Below are positions 23,696 through 32,316 of a DNA stretch of 64,000 nt, piece after piece. Made by a program: the position numbers and the translations under genes. Origin of the DNA: Candidatus Gastranaerophilales bacterium (GTDB taxonomy: Bacteria; Cyanobacteriota; Vampirovibrionia; Gastranaerophilales; Gastranaerophilaceae). Every line of letters starts with the position of its first letter. Position 1 is the first letter of the stretch. The stretch is from NCBI GenBank assembly GCA_944323955.1, contig CALUUK010000003.1:62001-126000 (forward strand), given 5' to 3'. The notes under the pieces are model-generated. The model was not told where the DNA came from, did not search any database, and was given only the letters and a program-made list of their open reading frames with translations.

Positions 23696-24940
23696 TTATA
23701 ACTTAGTTTTAAAACTTTTATTTTCAATTTTCTCTAAATTACACATACCCAGTTTTATAATAAAGCCAAATGTATTTTTGCCCTCAGGTGTCGATTCACA
23801 AAAAAATTTCCCGCCGTTTAACTCTAATAACGAATTTGAAAGATACAAACCTAATCCGGTAGAAAGTCCTTCACATTTTTGGTTAAAAATACTGTTTCTG
23901 TCAAACATACAATTTAACAATTCTTTAGGAATTTGTTTTCCTTTATTTGTTACCTGAAAAACAAATTCATTGCTTTTTATATCCGTATCAATATAAATTA
24001 CCGAATTATCAATACTATGAGTAACTGCATTTATAAGAATATTATGAATAATCCTTTTTATATGAGATTTATCGGCAACAATATGAATTTTTGCAGTCTT
24101 ATTTTTCTGGATAAAACTTGAATTTTTTATGTTTAATGTTAATTTATTCTCTTTTAATATCTCTCTTATTAAATCATTAACATCAAAAGATATTATATTA
24201 AGCGCGATTTTTTTATTGTCAAACTTATATAACCACAACATATCCATAAGCATACTAAGCATATAATTTCCCGACTGCCAGATATCTGTCAAAAAATTTC
24301 TTTGTCTGTCGTTAATTTCTCCGAAATATCCGTTTAATAAAAGTTCAATTCCCCTGATTTGAGCTACTGCCGGAGTTTTTAAATCGTGAGTTAAAGTAGC
24401 GATTAAATCTTCGTTATTACAATGCCTGGTATCCGTTTCAACACTTTTTATGAAAACAATTATGCTTTTTAATCTGTTATTTTTATCATAAATACCTGTT
24501 TTATTAATGTGATATTTTATTATTCCGTTGTCTTTCCTGATAAATTTTTCACAACTGATTACGTTATTACCGCTATGGAGTTTTTCTTCTTCCTTCTTTA
24601 TTTCATCCGTATTAAGAAGTGAATATATTTTGTGTGTTATTACATCATAAGCGGTAACATCCGGAAGATGAAACAACTTGAATAATTCTTTGTTTGCGGC
24701 AAAGACATTATTATCAGTGTCTTTAATAAATACAGGCATCGGGATTGTATCAATGATTCTGCAAAGTTCTTCCTGAGTTCCGTTAAAAGAAGGAAAAAGA
24801 GTCGAGCCGCGGCGTAACATTACCAGAAGACATATGCATACTGCCAATAAGATCAAATTACTTACAGAACTGGCCGCAACCGTAATTGCATAAATAATTA
24901 TTCCCGAAATTAGGAATAAAAACGTTATTTTATATTTCAT
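23696..24940 (-). CDS. Membrane sensor histidine kinase with PAS domain
   Basis: A kinase of about 414 residues: two adjacent N-terminal membrane helices, a PAS domain at about 55-170 (IIDTIPMPVFIKDTDNNVFA), the phosphoacceptor box ATLTHDLKTPAVAQ with H185, and an ATPase domain with NILINAVTHS and GLGLYLSNSLLELNGGKFF. I use the internal ATG (MKYKITFLF); a GTG 17 codons upstream is also in frame. No response regulator is adjacent, so it is an orphan kinase. The PAS domain suggests a cytoplasmic small-molecule, redox or energy signal. Confidence 0.9.
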   Translation of the reverse strand: MKYKITFLFLISGIIIYAITVAASSVSNLILLAVCICLLVMLRRGSTLFPSFNGTQEELCRIIDTIPMPVFIKDTDNNVFAANKELFKLFHLPDVTAYDVITHKIYSLLNTDEIKKEEEKLHSGNNVISCEKFIRKDNGIIKYHINKTGIYDKNNRLKSIIVFIKSVETDTRHCNNEDLIATLTHDLKTPAVAQIRGIELLLNGYFGEINDRQRNFLTDIWQSGNYMLSMLMDMLWLYKFDNKKIALNIISFDVNDLIREILKENKLTLNIKNSSFIQKNKTAKIHIVADKSHIKRIIHNILINAVTHSIDNSVIYIDTDIKSNEFVFQVTNKGKQIPKELLNCMFDRNSIFNQKCEGLSTGLGLYLSNSLLELNGGKFFCESTPEGKNTFGFIIKLGMCNLEKIENKSFKTKL

Positions 24941-25007
24941 TTTTTTTAGTTTCTCTCTGATATAGGAATACAATAAACTATGCAATAGCACATTGTCATC
25001 GGACAGT

Positions 25008-25036
25008 TGGCTAATATTAATGCAAAATATTAGCCA
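25008..25036. promoter_or_regulatory. Strong dyad between the kinase and the next operon
   Basis: TGGCTAATATT and AATATTAGCCA form an 11-pair perfect stem over a seven-base loop. Neither side has a T-run, so it is not a normal terminator; a regulator site or RNA hairpin is more likely. Confidence 0.45.
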
Positions 25037-25180
25037 GCGGGATTATAAAAAACAAATTATTTTTATATTTTGTAAAAAAATAACAATTTCTTGAGTTAAA
25101 CTAGCAAAAAATTTTTTCTTCATGTGATACTATAAATGAAAATAATTCACTAACTATATCAGCAAAGAGGTTTCTTACAA

Positions 25181-25531
25181 ATGCAATTATCTAACGTATC
25201 CTTTGGTCAAGTAGTAACCGTATCTGGAACTCCAAAAAAAATTAAAAATATTGATAAAAAAATTGCGGCATCAGGACAGGTTATGATAAAAGATGTAACC
25301 GATTATTATCAAAGAGCAATGCCGACAGGCGAAATGGCACAAGCAGCAAGAAACGGAAACAAAATAAAATTATATATAACCGGTGATGAAAGAAAAGCGG
25401 TTGAAAATGCACAACCCGGTTGGAGAAGTCTTAATGACATTCTTGAACATATTCAGAAATATTATGATGCAAATAAATTATCAATCTCTCAGGTAGTAAC
25501 AAGTGTTATAAAAGGAAAAGAGATAGAGTAA
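25181..25531 (+). CDS. Conserved-looking small protein, function unknown
   Basis: A 116-residue soluble protein (start [20 protein letters not shown], middle [20 protein letters not shown]). GAGG lies about 12 bases before the ATG. The QLSNVSFGQ-type start resembles short proteins I associate with gut Melainabacteria, though I cannot confirm this without a search. It is 13 bases upstream of mscL on the same strand. The content suggests an alpha/beta fold with no membrane part. Confidence 0.7.
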   Translation: MQLSNVSFGQVVTVSGTPKKIKNIDKKIAASGQVMIKDVTDYYQRAMPTGEMAQAARNGNKIKLYITGDERKAVENAQPGWRSLNDILEHIQKYYDANKLSISQVVTSVIKGKEIE

Positions 25532-25544
25532 ATCAGGAGAAATC

Positions 25545-26012
25545 ATGTTGAAAGAAGTTTTGGCAGAGTTTAAAGAGTTTGCCGTAAAAGGCAATGTAAT
25601 AGATATGGCTGTCGGTATAATTATCGGCGGAGCATTTTCACCCATAGTTACCTCACTGGTAAATGATATTATTATGCCGCCTATTGGTATGGTTTTGGGA
25701 AATGTTGATTTTTCAAATCTTTATATTCCCGTAAATAATTTGGACAAACATTTTGATACACTGGCCGAAGCTCAGGCAGCAGGCACCGTTACAATTAATT
25801 ATGGTGCATTTATAAATACTTTAATTACATTTTTAATTGTATCTTTTGCCGTATTTATGCTTGTTAAGGGTATAAATAAACTGAAAGCGGAAAAGAAACA
25901 GGAAGAAACTCAGCAGGAAGTTCCCGCCTCCATAAAAGAGTGCCCTTACTGCTGTTCGGAAATTAAAATCAATGCAAAAAAATGTGCATTCTGCGGTTCT
26001 GATCTTCAATAA
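25545..26012 (+). CDS. mscL: Large-conductance mechanosensitive channel with zinc-ribbon tail
   Basis: A 155-residue MscL. The N-terminal helix and first membrane span ([20 protein letters not shown] followed by [20 protein letters not shown]) and the second span ([20 protein letters not shown]) match the family, which opens to release solutes under osmotic shock. The last 25 residues add a zinc ribbon, C133/C136 and C147/C150 ([13 protein letters not shown] and [11 protein letters not shown]), absent from E. coli MscL but known in some other bacteria. AGGAGA precedes the ATG. Confidence 0.95.
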   Translation: MLKEVLAEFKEFAVKGNVIDMAVGIIIGGAFSPIVTSLVNDIIMPPIGMVLGNVDFSNLYIPVNNLDKHFDTLAEAQAAGTVTINYGAFINTLITFLIVSFAVFMLVKGINKLKAEKKQEETQQEVPASIKECPYCCSEIKINAKKCAFCGSDLQ

Positions 26013-26048
26013 CGGCAATTTTTTCCTTAATATGTTTTTATATTAAAT

Positions 26049-26219
26049 ATGGACAATAAAGAAATTAACAATACGCAAACAGACAAAACAGAGAAAAAAC
26101 AATATTGTGAAAAGAAGTTGACTGCCAATTTGCAGACAAATCCGATTGTACAAAAAATGCATAATTGTAATGAAGCTGCAAAAAAAATGAAATTTAAAAT
26201 AAAAGATTTATTCAGATAA
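26049..26219 (+). CDS. Possible 56-residue protein
   Basis: A short frame (start MDNKEINNTQTDKTEKKQYC, end KKMKFKIKDLFR) in the 250-base gap between mscL and prmC. It is Lys/Asn-rich with two cysteines, C20 and C40, and no membrane segment. The ribosome-binding site is poor. A small real gene is plausible because the frame fills the gap well, but nothing else supports it. Confidence 0.4.
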   Translation: MDNKEINNTQTDKTEKKQYCEKKLTANLQTNPIVQKMHNCNEAAKKMKFKIKDLFR

Positions 26220-26262
26220 CAAAAACATTTTTAAACTTCCGTATCTATTGTAAAATGAGAAT

Positions 26263-27111
26263 ATGTACGGAAGTTTTTTTATACAGCAATATCTGGAAAA
26301 CGGTTTTGACAAAAAAGAAGCACAAAGTGAAATTGACTTTGTACTTGATATACTTTTTGACTATAAAGCGAAAGATTTTATTTTAGGAAAAAAACTTTCC
26401 GATAAAGAATTTTTGCATCTTAAGAAAATAATTTCCGAAAGAATTAAAACAAAGCGGCCTATCCAGCAAATAACGGGAAACAGCTTTTTTCTCGGCAGAA
26501 AATTTTATGTGAACGAACATACTCTTATCCCGAGACCCGAAACAGAAATTCTGGTAACGGAAGTATTAAAACTTTCAAAAAAAATAACACGGCCTTTAAT
26601 TCTTGATATAGGAACAGGAACCGGATGCATACCGATTACTCTTGCGCTCGAAAATCCCCAAATTATTGCGCATTCGGTTGATATATCAAAAGAAGCAATT
26701 GAAGTTGCACAAAAAAACTCAGCTTTGCACAAAACAGGAAACCGTATAAAAATTTTTAACTCAAATTTGTTTCAAAACGTTACCGAAAAATATAATATAA
26801 TCGTATCAAATCCTCCATATATTCCGGTAAAAGAAAAACCCTTTCTGCAAAGTGAAGTTAGGGATTTTGATCCCGATATTGCCTTATTTACAAATGATGA
26901 TAAAGGCATAGAATTTTATGAAAAAATAATAGATTCCGCTGACGATTTTTTATTACAAGACGGAAGCCTGTGTTTTGAAATAGGTATAAATCAAAGCAAA
27001 GATATAAAAGAAATGCTTAATAAAAAAGGGTATATAAACATAAAAACTATAAAAGATTTAAATAACACAGACAGAGTTGTTATTGCGCAAAAACAGCATG
27101 CCTGTATATAA
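26263..27111 (+). CDS. prmC: Release-factor glutamine methyltransferase PrmC
   Basis: A 282-residue N5-glutamine methyltransferase that modifies the GGQ motif of RF1 and RF2. The N-terminal helical domain carries RPIQQITGNSFFLGRKFYVN, the SAM loop is LDIGTGTGCIPITLA, and the catalytic NPPY is in VSNPPYIPVKE near residue 183. Length is normal. prfA, its usual partner, is not in the window. The gene ends 57 bases before the rubrerythrin gene. Confidence 0.95.
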   Translation: MYGSFFIQQYLENGFDKKEAQSEIDFVLDILFDYKAKDFILGKKLSDKEFLHLKKIISERIKTKRPIQQITGNSFFLGRKFYVNEHTLIPRPETEILVTEVLKLSKKITRPLILDIGTGTGCIPITLALENPQIIAHSVDISKEAIEVAQKNSALHKTGNRIKIFNSNLFQNVTEKYNIIVSNPPYIPVKEKPFLQSEVRDFDPDIALFTNDDKGIEFYEKIIDSADDFLLQDGSLCFEIGINQSKDIKEMLNKKGYINIKTIKDLNNTDRVVIAQKQHACI

Positions 27112-27168
27112 TGTATAAAAGAAAAAACAGAACATACCATATATATAGAAAAAGAAAAGAGGTAAATT

Positions 27169-27717
27169 ATGGCAAAATATGTATGCAGTGTATGCGGATA
27201 TACGGTTGAAGCTGATAAAGCTCCGGAAAAATGTCCTATGTGCGGAGTTCCGGCTGATAAATTCAACAAAGTAGATGAAACACAAGGTTTAACATGGGCA
27301 ACAGAACATGTTATCGGTGTGGCAAAAGGTGTTGATGCAGAAGTACTTCAAGGCTTAAAAGACCACTTTATGGGAGAATGCACGGAAGTCGGAATGTATC
27401 TTGCAATGAGCCGTCAGGCAGAAAGAGAAGGATATCCGGAAGTTGCCGAAGCATATAAAAGATATGCATTTGAAGAAGCTGAACACGCTGCAAAATTCGC
27501 TGAATTATTAGGCGAAGTTGTTACAACATCAACAAAGAAAAATCTTGAAATGAGAGCAGAAGCAGAATCCGGTGCTTGTGCAGCAAAAATGGCAATTGCA
27601 AAAAGAGCTAAAGAACTTAACTTAGATGCAATACATGATACAGTACATGAAATGGCAAAAGATGAAGCACGTCACGGACAAGGCTTCCAAGGCTTACTTA
27701 AAAGATATTTTCAATAA
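27169..27717 (+). CDS. Reverse rubrerythrin (NADH peroxidase type)
   Basis: A 182-residue non-haem diiron protein. A rubredoxin domain comes first (C6/C9 and C22/C25 in YVCSVCGY and [10 protein letters not shown]), then a ferritin-like four-helix domain with [34 protein letters not shown] and KDEARHG metal ligands. This order is opposite to classical rubrerythrin and matches reverse rubrerythrins, which reduce hydrogen peroxide and oxygen in anaerobes. AGAGGT precedes the ATG. High expression is likely given the clean terminator. Confidence 0.93.
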   Translation: MAKYVCSVCGYTVEADKAPEKCPMCGVPADKFNKVDETQGLTWATEHVIGVAKGVDAEVLQGLKDHFMGECTEVGMYLAMSRQAEREGYPEVAEAYKRYAFEEAEHAAKFAELLGEVVTTSTKKNLEMRAEAESGACAAKMAIAKRAKELNLDAIHDTVHEMAKDEARHGQGFQGLLKRYFQ

Positions 27718-27730
27718 GTAATAAATGCAG

Positions 27731-27768
27731 AAAAAGACGGAGACAAGAAGTTTCCGTCTTTTTTATTT
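27731..27768 (+). terminator. Intrinsic terminator of the rubrerythrin gene
   Basis: AAAAGACGGA and TCCGTCTTTT form a ten-pair stem followed by further T. Confidence 0.88.
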
Positions 27769-27774
27769 TAGCTA

Positions 27775-27805
27775 TTGACTAAAAATATTTAGCAAGTAAT
27801 ATAAT
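27775..27805 (+). promoter_or_regulatory. Promoter of tRNA-Val
   Basis: TTGACT with TATAAT at a 19-base spacing, or TAATAT at 16 bases. The tRNA begins ten bases after TATAAT. Confidence 0.5.
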
Positions 27806-27814
27806 AATTGCTGA

Positions 27815-27890
27815 GGGCGTTTAGCTCAGTTGGTAGAGCGCCTCCCTTACAAGGAGGATGTCAGGAGTTCAAGTCTCTTAACGCCCACCA
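27815..27890 (+). tRNA. tRNA-Val (anticodon TAC), CCA encoded
   Basis: Acceptor GGGCGTT with AACGCCC, D arm GCTC..GAGC, anticodon stem CTCCC/GGGAG type with loop holding TAC, T-loop TTCAAGT, and an encoded CCA. A terminator follows directly. Confidence 0.95.
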
Positions 27891-27891
27891 T

Positions 27892-27924
27892 AAAAACCGA
27901 AATGGTAAATCATTTCGGTTTTTA
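27892..27924. terminator. Bidirectional terminator between tRNA-Val and comF
   Basis: AAAACCGAAATG and CATTTCGGTTTT form a 12-pair stem around GTAAAT with A before and T after, so it serves both the tRNA and the convergent comF gene. Confidence 0.88.
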
Positions 27925-27934
27925 TTTTGATTAA

Positions 27935-28597
27935 TTATTTATTCCATATATCAGGTGTAGCAAGAGTTAATGCCGTTATATTTATATAACCGTTGTTCTT
28001 AAGAACCTTGATAATTTCCGATAAAGTTATTCCCGTCGAAGTTATATCATCAATTATAAGTAAATTATCGGATTTGTCCGGTATATTTTTTACATTTAAA
28101 TCAAAAGCATCTTTAATATTTTCAAGTCGTTCATGTTTATTTAAATTATATTGTTTCTTTGTATCTTTTATTCGTATTAAAAAATCCGTATTATATCTGT
28201 ATTTTGAGAGCGCACAAAATTCCTTAGCCACAATATCCATATGATTATACCCCCGTTCTTTACGGCGGTATTTGTGGATAGGAACAGGTAAAACAATAAA
28301 TTCGGAATCGCAGACCTTAAGTTTCTTCCAATAATCAAACATTAAATCAGCCATAACAGAAGCAAGCTGCTTTTGACCTTTATATTTCACCGCTTTAATG
28401 AGTTCTTTATTTATTCCGTCATAAAGTGAAGCCGCATATATATCAATTCCCTGAATATTTTTATATACCCCCTGAGGCAGGAAATGTATTTTTGAACGGC
28501 ATTTCAAACATAAAAGACTGTCTTCTTTTTGAGAACCGCAAAAATAGCATACTTTGATATATATAAGATTAAGTAGTTTTTCCAATATCTTTATCAT
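27935..28597 (-). CDS. comF: ComF/GntX-family phosphoribosyltransferase-like protein
   Basis: A 220-residue protein with an N-terminal zinc finger (C17/C20 and C30/C33: VCYFCGSQKEDSLLCLKC) and a type I phosphoribosyltransferase fold whose PRPP loop is LLIIDDITSTGITLSE near 180-195. ComF is needed for DNA uptake during transformation in several bacteria; the type IV pilin-like gene in this window fits but does not prove competence. A TATAAT lies eight bases before the ATG. Confidence 0.88.
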   Translation of the reverse strand: MIKILEKLLNLIYIKVCYFCGSQKEDSLLCLKCRSKIHFLPQGVYKNIQGIDIYAASLYDGINKELIKAVKYKGQKQLASVMADLMFDYWKKLKVCDSEFIVLPVPIHKYRRKERGYNHMDIVAKEFCALSKYRYNTDFLIRIKDTKKQYNLNKHERLENIKDAFDLNVKNIPDKSDNLLIIDDITSTGITLSEIIKVLKNNGYINITALTLATPDIWNK

Positions 28598-28633
28598 ATA
28601 ATTTGATTATATTAGATAAAAGAGATAATTAAA

Positions 28634-30052
28634 ATGAATTTTATAAACTCTATTACAAGCGAAGCATTTTTAAATTTCATTCATATGTTTTTTAGCGCAA
28701 TAGCAATGATTTTATTGGTAAGTTTATTAATTATTGTCCACGAATTCGGGCACTACCTTGCCGCGAAATTTGTCGGAATAAGAGTTGATAAATTCGGGTT
28801 CGGACTTCCTATAGGTCCCACTTTGTTTAAAAAACAAGTCGGAGAAACAGAGTTAACAATCCATGCCTTCTTATTCGGCGGATATGTTTCATTCCCCGAT
28901 GATGAAGAAGATTGTGATTTGCCGCAGGATTCGGATAAAAGGCTAAAAAATAAAAATGCATGGCAGAAAGCACTTGTTTTTTCTGCAGGAGTTATATTTA
29001 ATATTATTCTTGCATATATTCTTATATTTATGACCGGATTTTTATGGAAACATCTTCCCGACAATAACTATAATGTATACTTTGAAAACTTCGCACCGTC
29101 TGCCGTTGAATCAATCAAAAATTCAGGCATTCAAAAAGGAGATAAAATATATTCAATTAACGGTCTTGAAGTCAAATATCCTGTTACCGTATCCAAATTT
29201 TTCACTCTTTCAAGAGAATTTGACGGTTTTGCCGATGAAAAAACAATAGAAAAAAAGATTTCCGAAATAAAAGCACTGAATCCCAAAATTTCAGAAACGA
29301 TAAAAGAAGGAACAATAGTCAAATTGCCCGATTTTACGGATGAAGAGCCGGTCATTTTAACTCAGGATAACATTATCGGACTTGAAAAATATGTATCACC
29401 GGAAATTGCTTTAACTGACAAGCAAAGAGAATTAAGAAACGAAATTAATTATCAAAAAATATTTAAAACAAAATCAGATATAAATATAAAAGATTTGGCA
29501 GCTGCAATTTCAGATACAAAAAAGCCGGTTTCAATTATTGTTGAAAGAAACGGTGAAAAAATTGCACTTTCAAACGTATATCCTAACAACAGCGGACTTG
29601 TCGGAATAGAACAAAGTTTCAGTGAAAATTACACGGAAACAAAAACTTTCAGACAATTAATCACCGCAACGGTAAACTATGCAAATGAAAACCTGAAATT
29701 AATGGTAAATGCTCTTGAAAAGTTATTTACGGGCAAAATTCCGGTAAACAATATGAACGGGATTATTGCCATAACAAAAGTAGGAACGGAACTTATTGCA
29801 TATAAAGGACTTTTCCAGGGACTTTTATTAACTGCAGTAATCTCGTTAAACCTTGCAATAATGAACCTTTTACCGATTCCTGCTTTAGACGGCGGGCATT
29901 TATTGTTTCTTATAATCGAAAAAATAACCGGAAGACCTATAAACAAAAAAGCCTCGGAAATTTTGACCAATATATTCTTCTTCCTTTTAATAGCACTTAT
30001 TGTTTTGATATGTTATAACGATATTGTTGCATGGATTACAGGAAAAATTTAA
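28634..30052 (+). CDS. rseP: Site-2 intramembrane metalloprotease RseP (M50)
   Basis: A 472-residue zinc protease in the membrane. HEFGH at 36-40 holds the zinc histidines and catalytic Glu; NLLPIPALDGGH near 408-419 holds the third ligand. The periplasmic part between (about 140-370) contains a PDZ-like region (GIQKGDKIYSINGLEV) and is longer than in many homologues. Such enzymes cut membrane anti-sigma factors, so the anti-sigma protein at 4543-5226 is a candidate substrate. It begins the rightward run ending in the two glutathione genes. Confidence 0.92.
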   Translation: MNFINSITSEAFLNFIHMFFSAIAMILLVSLLIIVHEFGHYLAAKFVGIRVDKFGFGLPIGPTLFKKQVGETELTIHAFLFGGYVSFPDDEEDCDLPQDSDKRLKNKNAWQKALVFSAGVIFNIILAYILIFMTGFLWKHLPDNNYNVYFENFAPSAVESIKNSGIQKGDKIYSINGLEVKYPVTVSKFFTLSREFDGFADEKTIEKKISEIKALNPKISETIKEGTIVKLPDFTDEEPVILTQDNIIGLEKYVSPEIALTDKQRELRNEINYQKIFKTKSDINIKDLAAAISDTKKPVSIIVERNGEKIALSNVYPNNSGLVGIEQSFSENYTETKTFRQLITATVNYANENLKLMVNALEKLFTGKIPVNNMNGIIAITKVGTELIAYKGLFQGLLLTAVISLNLAIMNLLPIPALDGGHLLFLIIEKITGRPINKKASEILTNIFFFLLIALIVLICYNDIVAWITGKI

Positions 30053-30061
30053 GAGATATTT

Positions 30062-31048
30062 ATGACAAAAAATATTCTGTTTATAATTGATGAACTTGAA
30101 TTAAAGTACTTTGAATTTAATGATTTGGTAACAAATTTCTGGTTTATAAAAGAGTTTTTAAAACGGGATTACAATGTATCCATTGCCGTAAAAAGAGACT
30201 TATTCGTTGAGAGTGCAAAGGGATGCGTTTTTTCACGGGAAACATATTTAAAAGAAGAAGATATATTCTATAAAAAAGAGATGCATAAATCATTAATAAA
30301 TGATTTTAATACGGTATTTTTCCGTCCCGATCCGCCCGTTGATATAGATTATATTAATGCCTGCTATGTTTTCGATTATGTAGACAGGGAAAAAACTCTT
30401 TTAATCAACGATCCTTCCGAAATTAAAAACTTTAATGAAAAATTTCATATAAATTATTTCCCGCAATTTGTTCCTAAGAATATAGTAACAAGCTCTGTTG
30501 AAGCAATTTTGGAATTTATAGAACAAAATAACGAAGCTATCTTAAAACCTTTAAACAGATGCTTTGGCAGCGGCGTATATTATATGAACAAGAATGACAA
30601 AAATCTTGTAACCATTATAAATACAATGACCGAGAACGGAAAAACCTCGGTTATGCTGCAAGAATACTTACCTGAAGCCGCGCTGGGAGATAAAAGAGTT
30701 TTAATAATCGGCGAAGAAGTTTTGGATGAGTGTATACAAAAACTTCCCGGTGATCATAATTTCAAATTTTCAATTCATTCGGATAAATATTTTAAGAGCG
30801 CGACTTTAACACAGAACGAAAAAACTATGGCTCAAGAAATAGCCCGAAAACTCTCCTTTAAGGGGTTATATCTTATAGGTCTTGATGTTATAAAAGAAAA
30901 AGTTATTGAAATAAATGTTACAAGTCCTTGTTATTTTATCCGTGAAATCAATCAACACTACGGCATACATTTTGAAGATAAAATAATGATGCATTTGGAA
31001 AAAATAATTCAAAATCATATTAAAAGGCAGGAGATATGCTTGCAGTAA
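30062..31048 (+). CDS. gshB: Glutathione synthetase, prokaryotic ATP-grasp type
   Basis: A 328-residue ligase joining gamma-glutamylcysteine and glycine. The family motif FRPDPPVDIDYIN is near 81-95, the ATP-grasp loop region AILKPLNRCFGSGVYYM near 160-178, and the C-terminal EINVTSPCYFIREIN is the metal and substrate site. It follows rseP by nine bases and overlaps the ligase gene by 13, so the two glutathione enzymes are made together. An unusual Tyr/Phe-rich N-terminus (LKYFEFNDL) is the only oddity. Confidence 0.9.
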   Translation: MTKNILFIIDELELKYFEFNDLVTNFWFIKEFLKRDYNVSIAVKRDLFVESAKGCVFSRETYLKEEDIFYKKEMHKSLINDFNTVFFRPDPPVDIDYINACYVFDYVDREKTLLINDPSEIKNFNEKFHINYFPQFVPKNIVTSSVEAILEFIEQNNEAILKPLNRCFGSGVYYMNKNDKNLVTIINTMTENGKTSVMLQEYLPEAALGDKRVLIIGEEVLDECIQKLPGDHNFKFSIHSDKYFKSATLTQNEKTMAQEIARKLSFKGLYLIGLDVIKEKVIEINVTSPCYFIREINQHYGIHFEDKIMMHLEKIIQNHIKRQEICLQ

Positions 31049-32316
31049 ATGAGGAAAAAGACATTTTGCTAAGAAAAGAAGATTTATCTGAAATCTTTTT
31101 TTCAGGATGTAAACAACAAGAAAAAATAGGCGTAGAGTCAGAAAAACTTCTCATACAAAAAGGAAGCCGAAAAGCGGTTCCGTATGAAAATGTTGTTAAA
31201 ATACTTGAATCTTTTCCTGAAAATAAATGGCAAAGAATATATGAACAAAATAATTTAACCGCATTAAAAAGTAATATAGGATTAATAACACTGGAGCCGG
31301 GAAGTCAGGTAGAACTAAGTCTTTTGCCTTTTGAAAGTCTCGAAGAAATCGCAAATCATTTAAACGAGTTTTATAACATGCTTGACGAATATGCCGCAAA
31401 TAACGATGCAGAGGTTTTAAATTGGGGTATACAGCCCGTTTCAACATATGAAAACATTGAAATAATTCCAAAGAAACGTTATGAATATATGACAAAATAC
31501 TTGCCTTCAAAAGGACTGACTCCTTTTATAATGATGAGAGAGACAGCGGGCATACAATCAAATTTTGATTATAAAACAGAAGAAGATGCAATAAGAAAAC
31601 TTAAATTAGCTGTTAAAATGAGTCCTGTTATAAGCTCAATTTATTCCAACTCTCCGGTCAGAGATTCAAAATTGACAGGATATAAATCATTCAGAGCTAA
31701 TTCATGGCTGAATGTCGATGAAGACAGATGCGGATATATAAGTAAAAAATTATTTGATGAAAACGAAATATTTACATTCAATGATTATACCGAAATATTA
31801 CTTGATGTCCCGATGATATTTATACAAAGACAAAACACATGTTTTGGCTGCACAAAAACATTCAGAGAATTTATAAAAGAAGGCTATAACGGTTTAACCG
31901 CAGAAATATCAGACTGGGAAAATCACATAAGTCTTTATTTCCCTGACGTACGTTTAAAAAGTTATGTTGAAATAAGAAACCACGATGCACAAAACAGAAA
32001 AATGACGTACTCCGTTCCGGCATTCTGGAAAGGAATTATGTATAATAGCGCGGCAATTGAAGAAATTGAAAAAATATTATCAAAATACAAATACGAAGAC
32101 TTTATGAAGTTAAGAAAAGATGCACCTGTTCAAGCTATTGATGCGAAATTAAAAAATACAAAAGTTCTTGATCTGGTAGAAGAATTTTTCGAAATATCAA
32201 AAGCAAGCCTTGAACAAAATAACAAGGGCGAAGAAAAATATCTTGCCCCCGTATTTGAATATATCAATGCAAAGCGTACCCCTGCAGATGATATTATTGA
32301 AAGTTTTGCTAATTAA
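31036..32316 (+). CDS. Glutamate-cysteine ligase, plant/cyanobacterial type
   Basis: A 426-residue GCS2-family enzyme for the first step of glutathione synthesis. Signatures: IGVESEKLLIQKGS near 31-45, LEPGSQVELSLLPFESLEEI near 87-106, FIMMRETAGIQSNFDY near 159-175 and YFPDVRLKSYVEIRNHDAQN near 298-318. This is the type of alphaproteobacteria, plants and cyanobacteria rather than E. coli GshA. A strong AGGAG lies just before the ATG, inside the end of gshB. It overlaps the convergent typA gene by eight bases. Confidence 0.9.
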   Translation: MLAVNEEKDILLRKEDLSEIFFSGCKQQEKIGVESEKLLIQKGSRKAVPYENVVKILESFPENKWQRIYEQNNLTALKSNIGLITLEPGSQVELSLLPFESLEEIANHLNEFYNMLDEYAANNDAEVLNWGIQPVSTYENIEIIPKKRYEYMTKYLPSKGLTPFIMMRETAGIQSNFDYKTEEDAIRKLKLAVKMSPVISSIYSNSPVRDSKLTGYKSFRANSWLNVDEDRCGYISKKLFDENEIFTFNDYTEILLDVPMIFIQRQNTCFGCTKTFREFIKEGYNGLTAEISDWENHISLYFPDVRLKSYVEIRNHDAQNRKMTYSVPAFWKGIMYNSAAIEEIEKILSKYKYEDFMKLRKDAPVQAIDAKLKNTKVLDLVEEFFEISKASLEQNNKGEEKYLAPVFEYINAKRTPADDIIESFAN

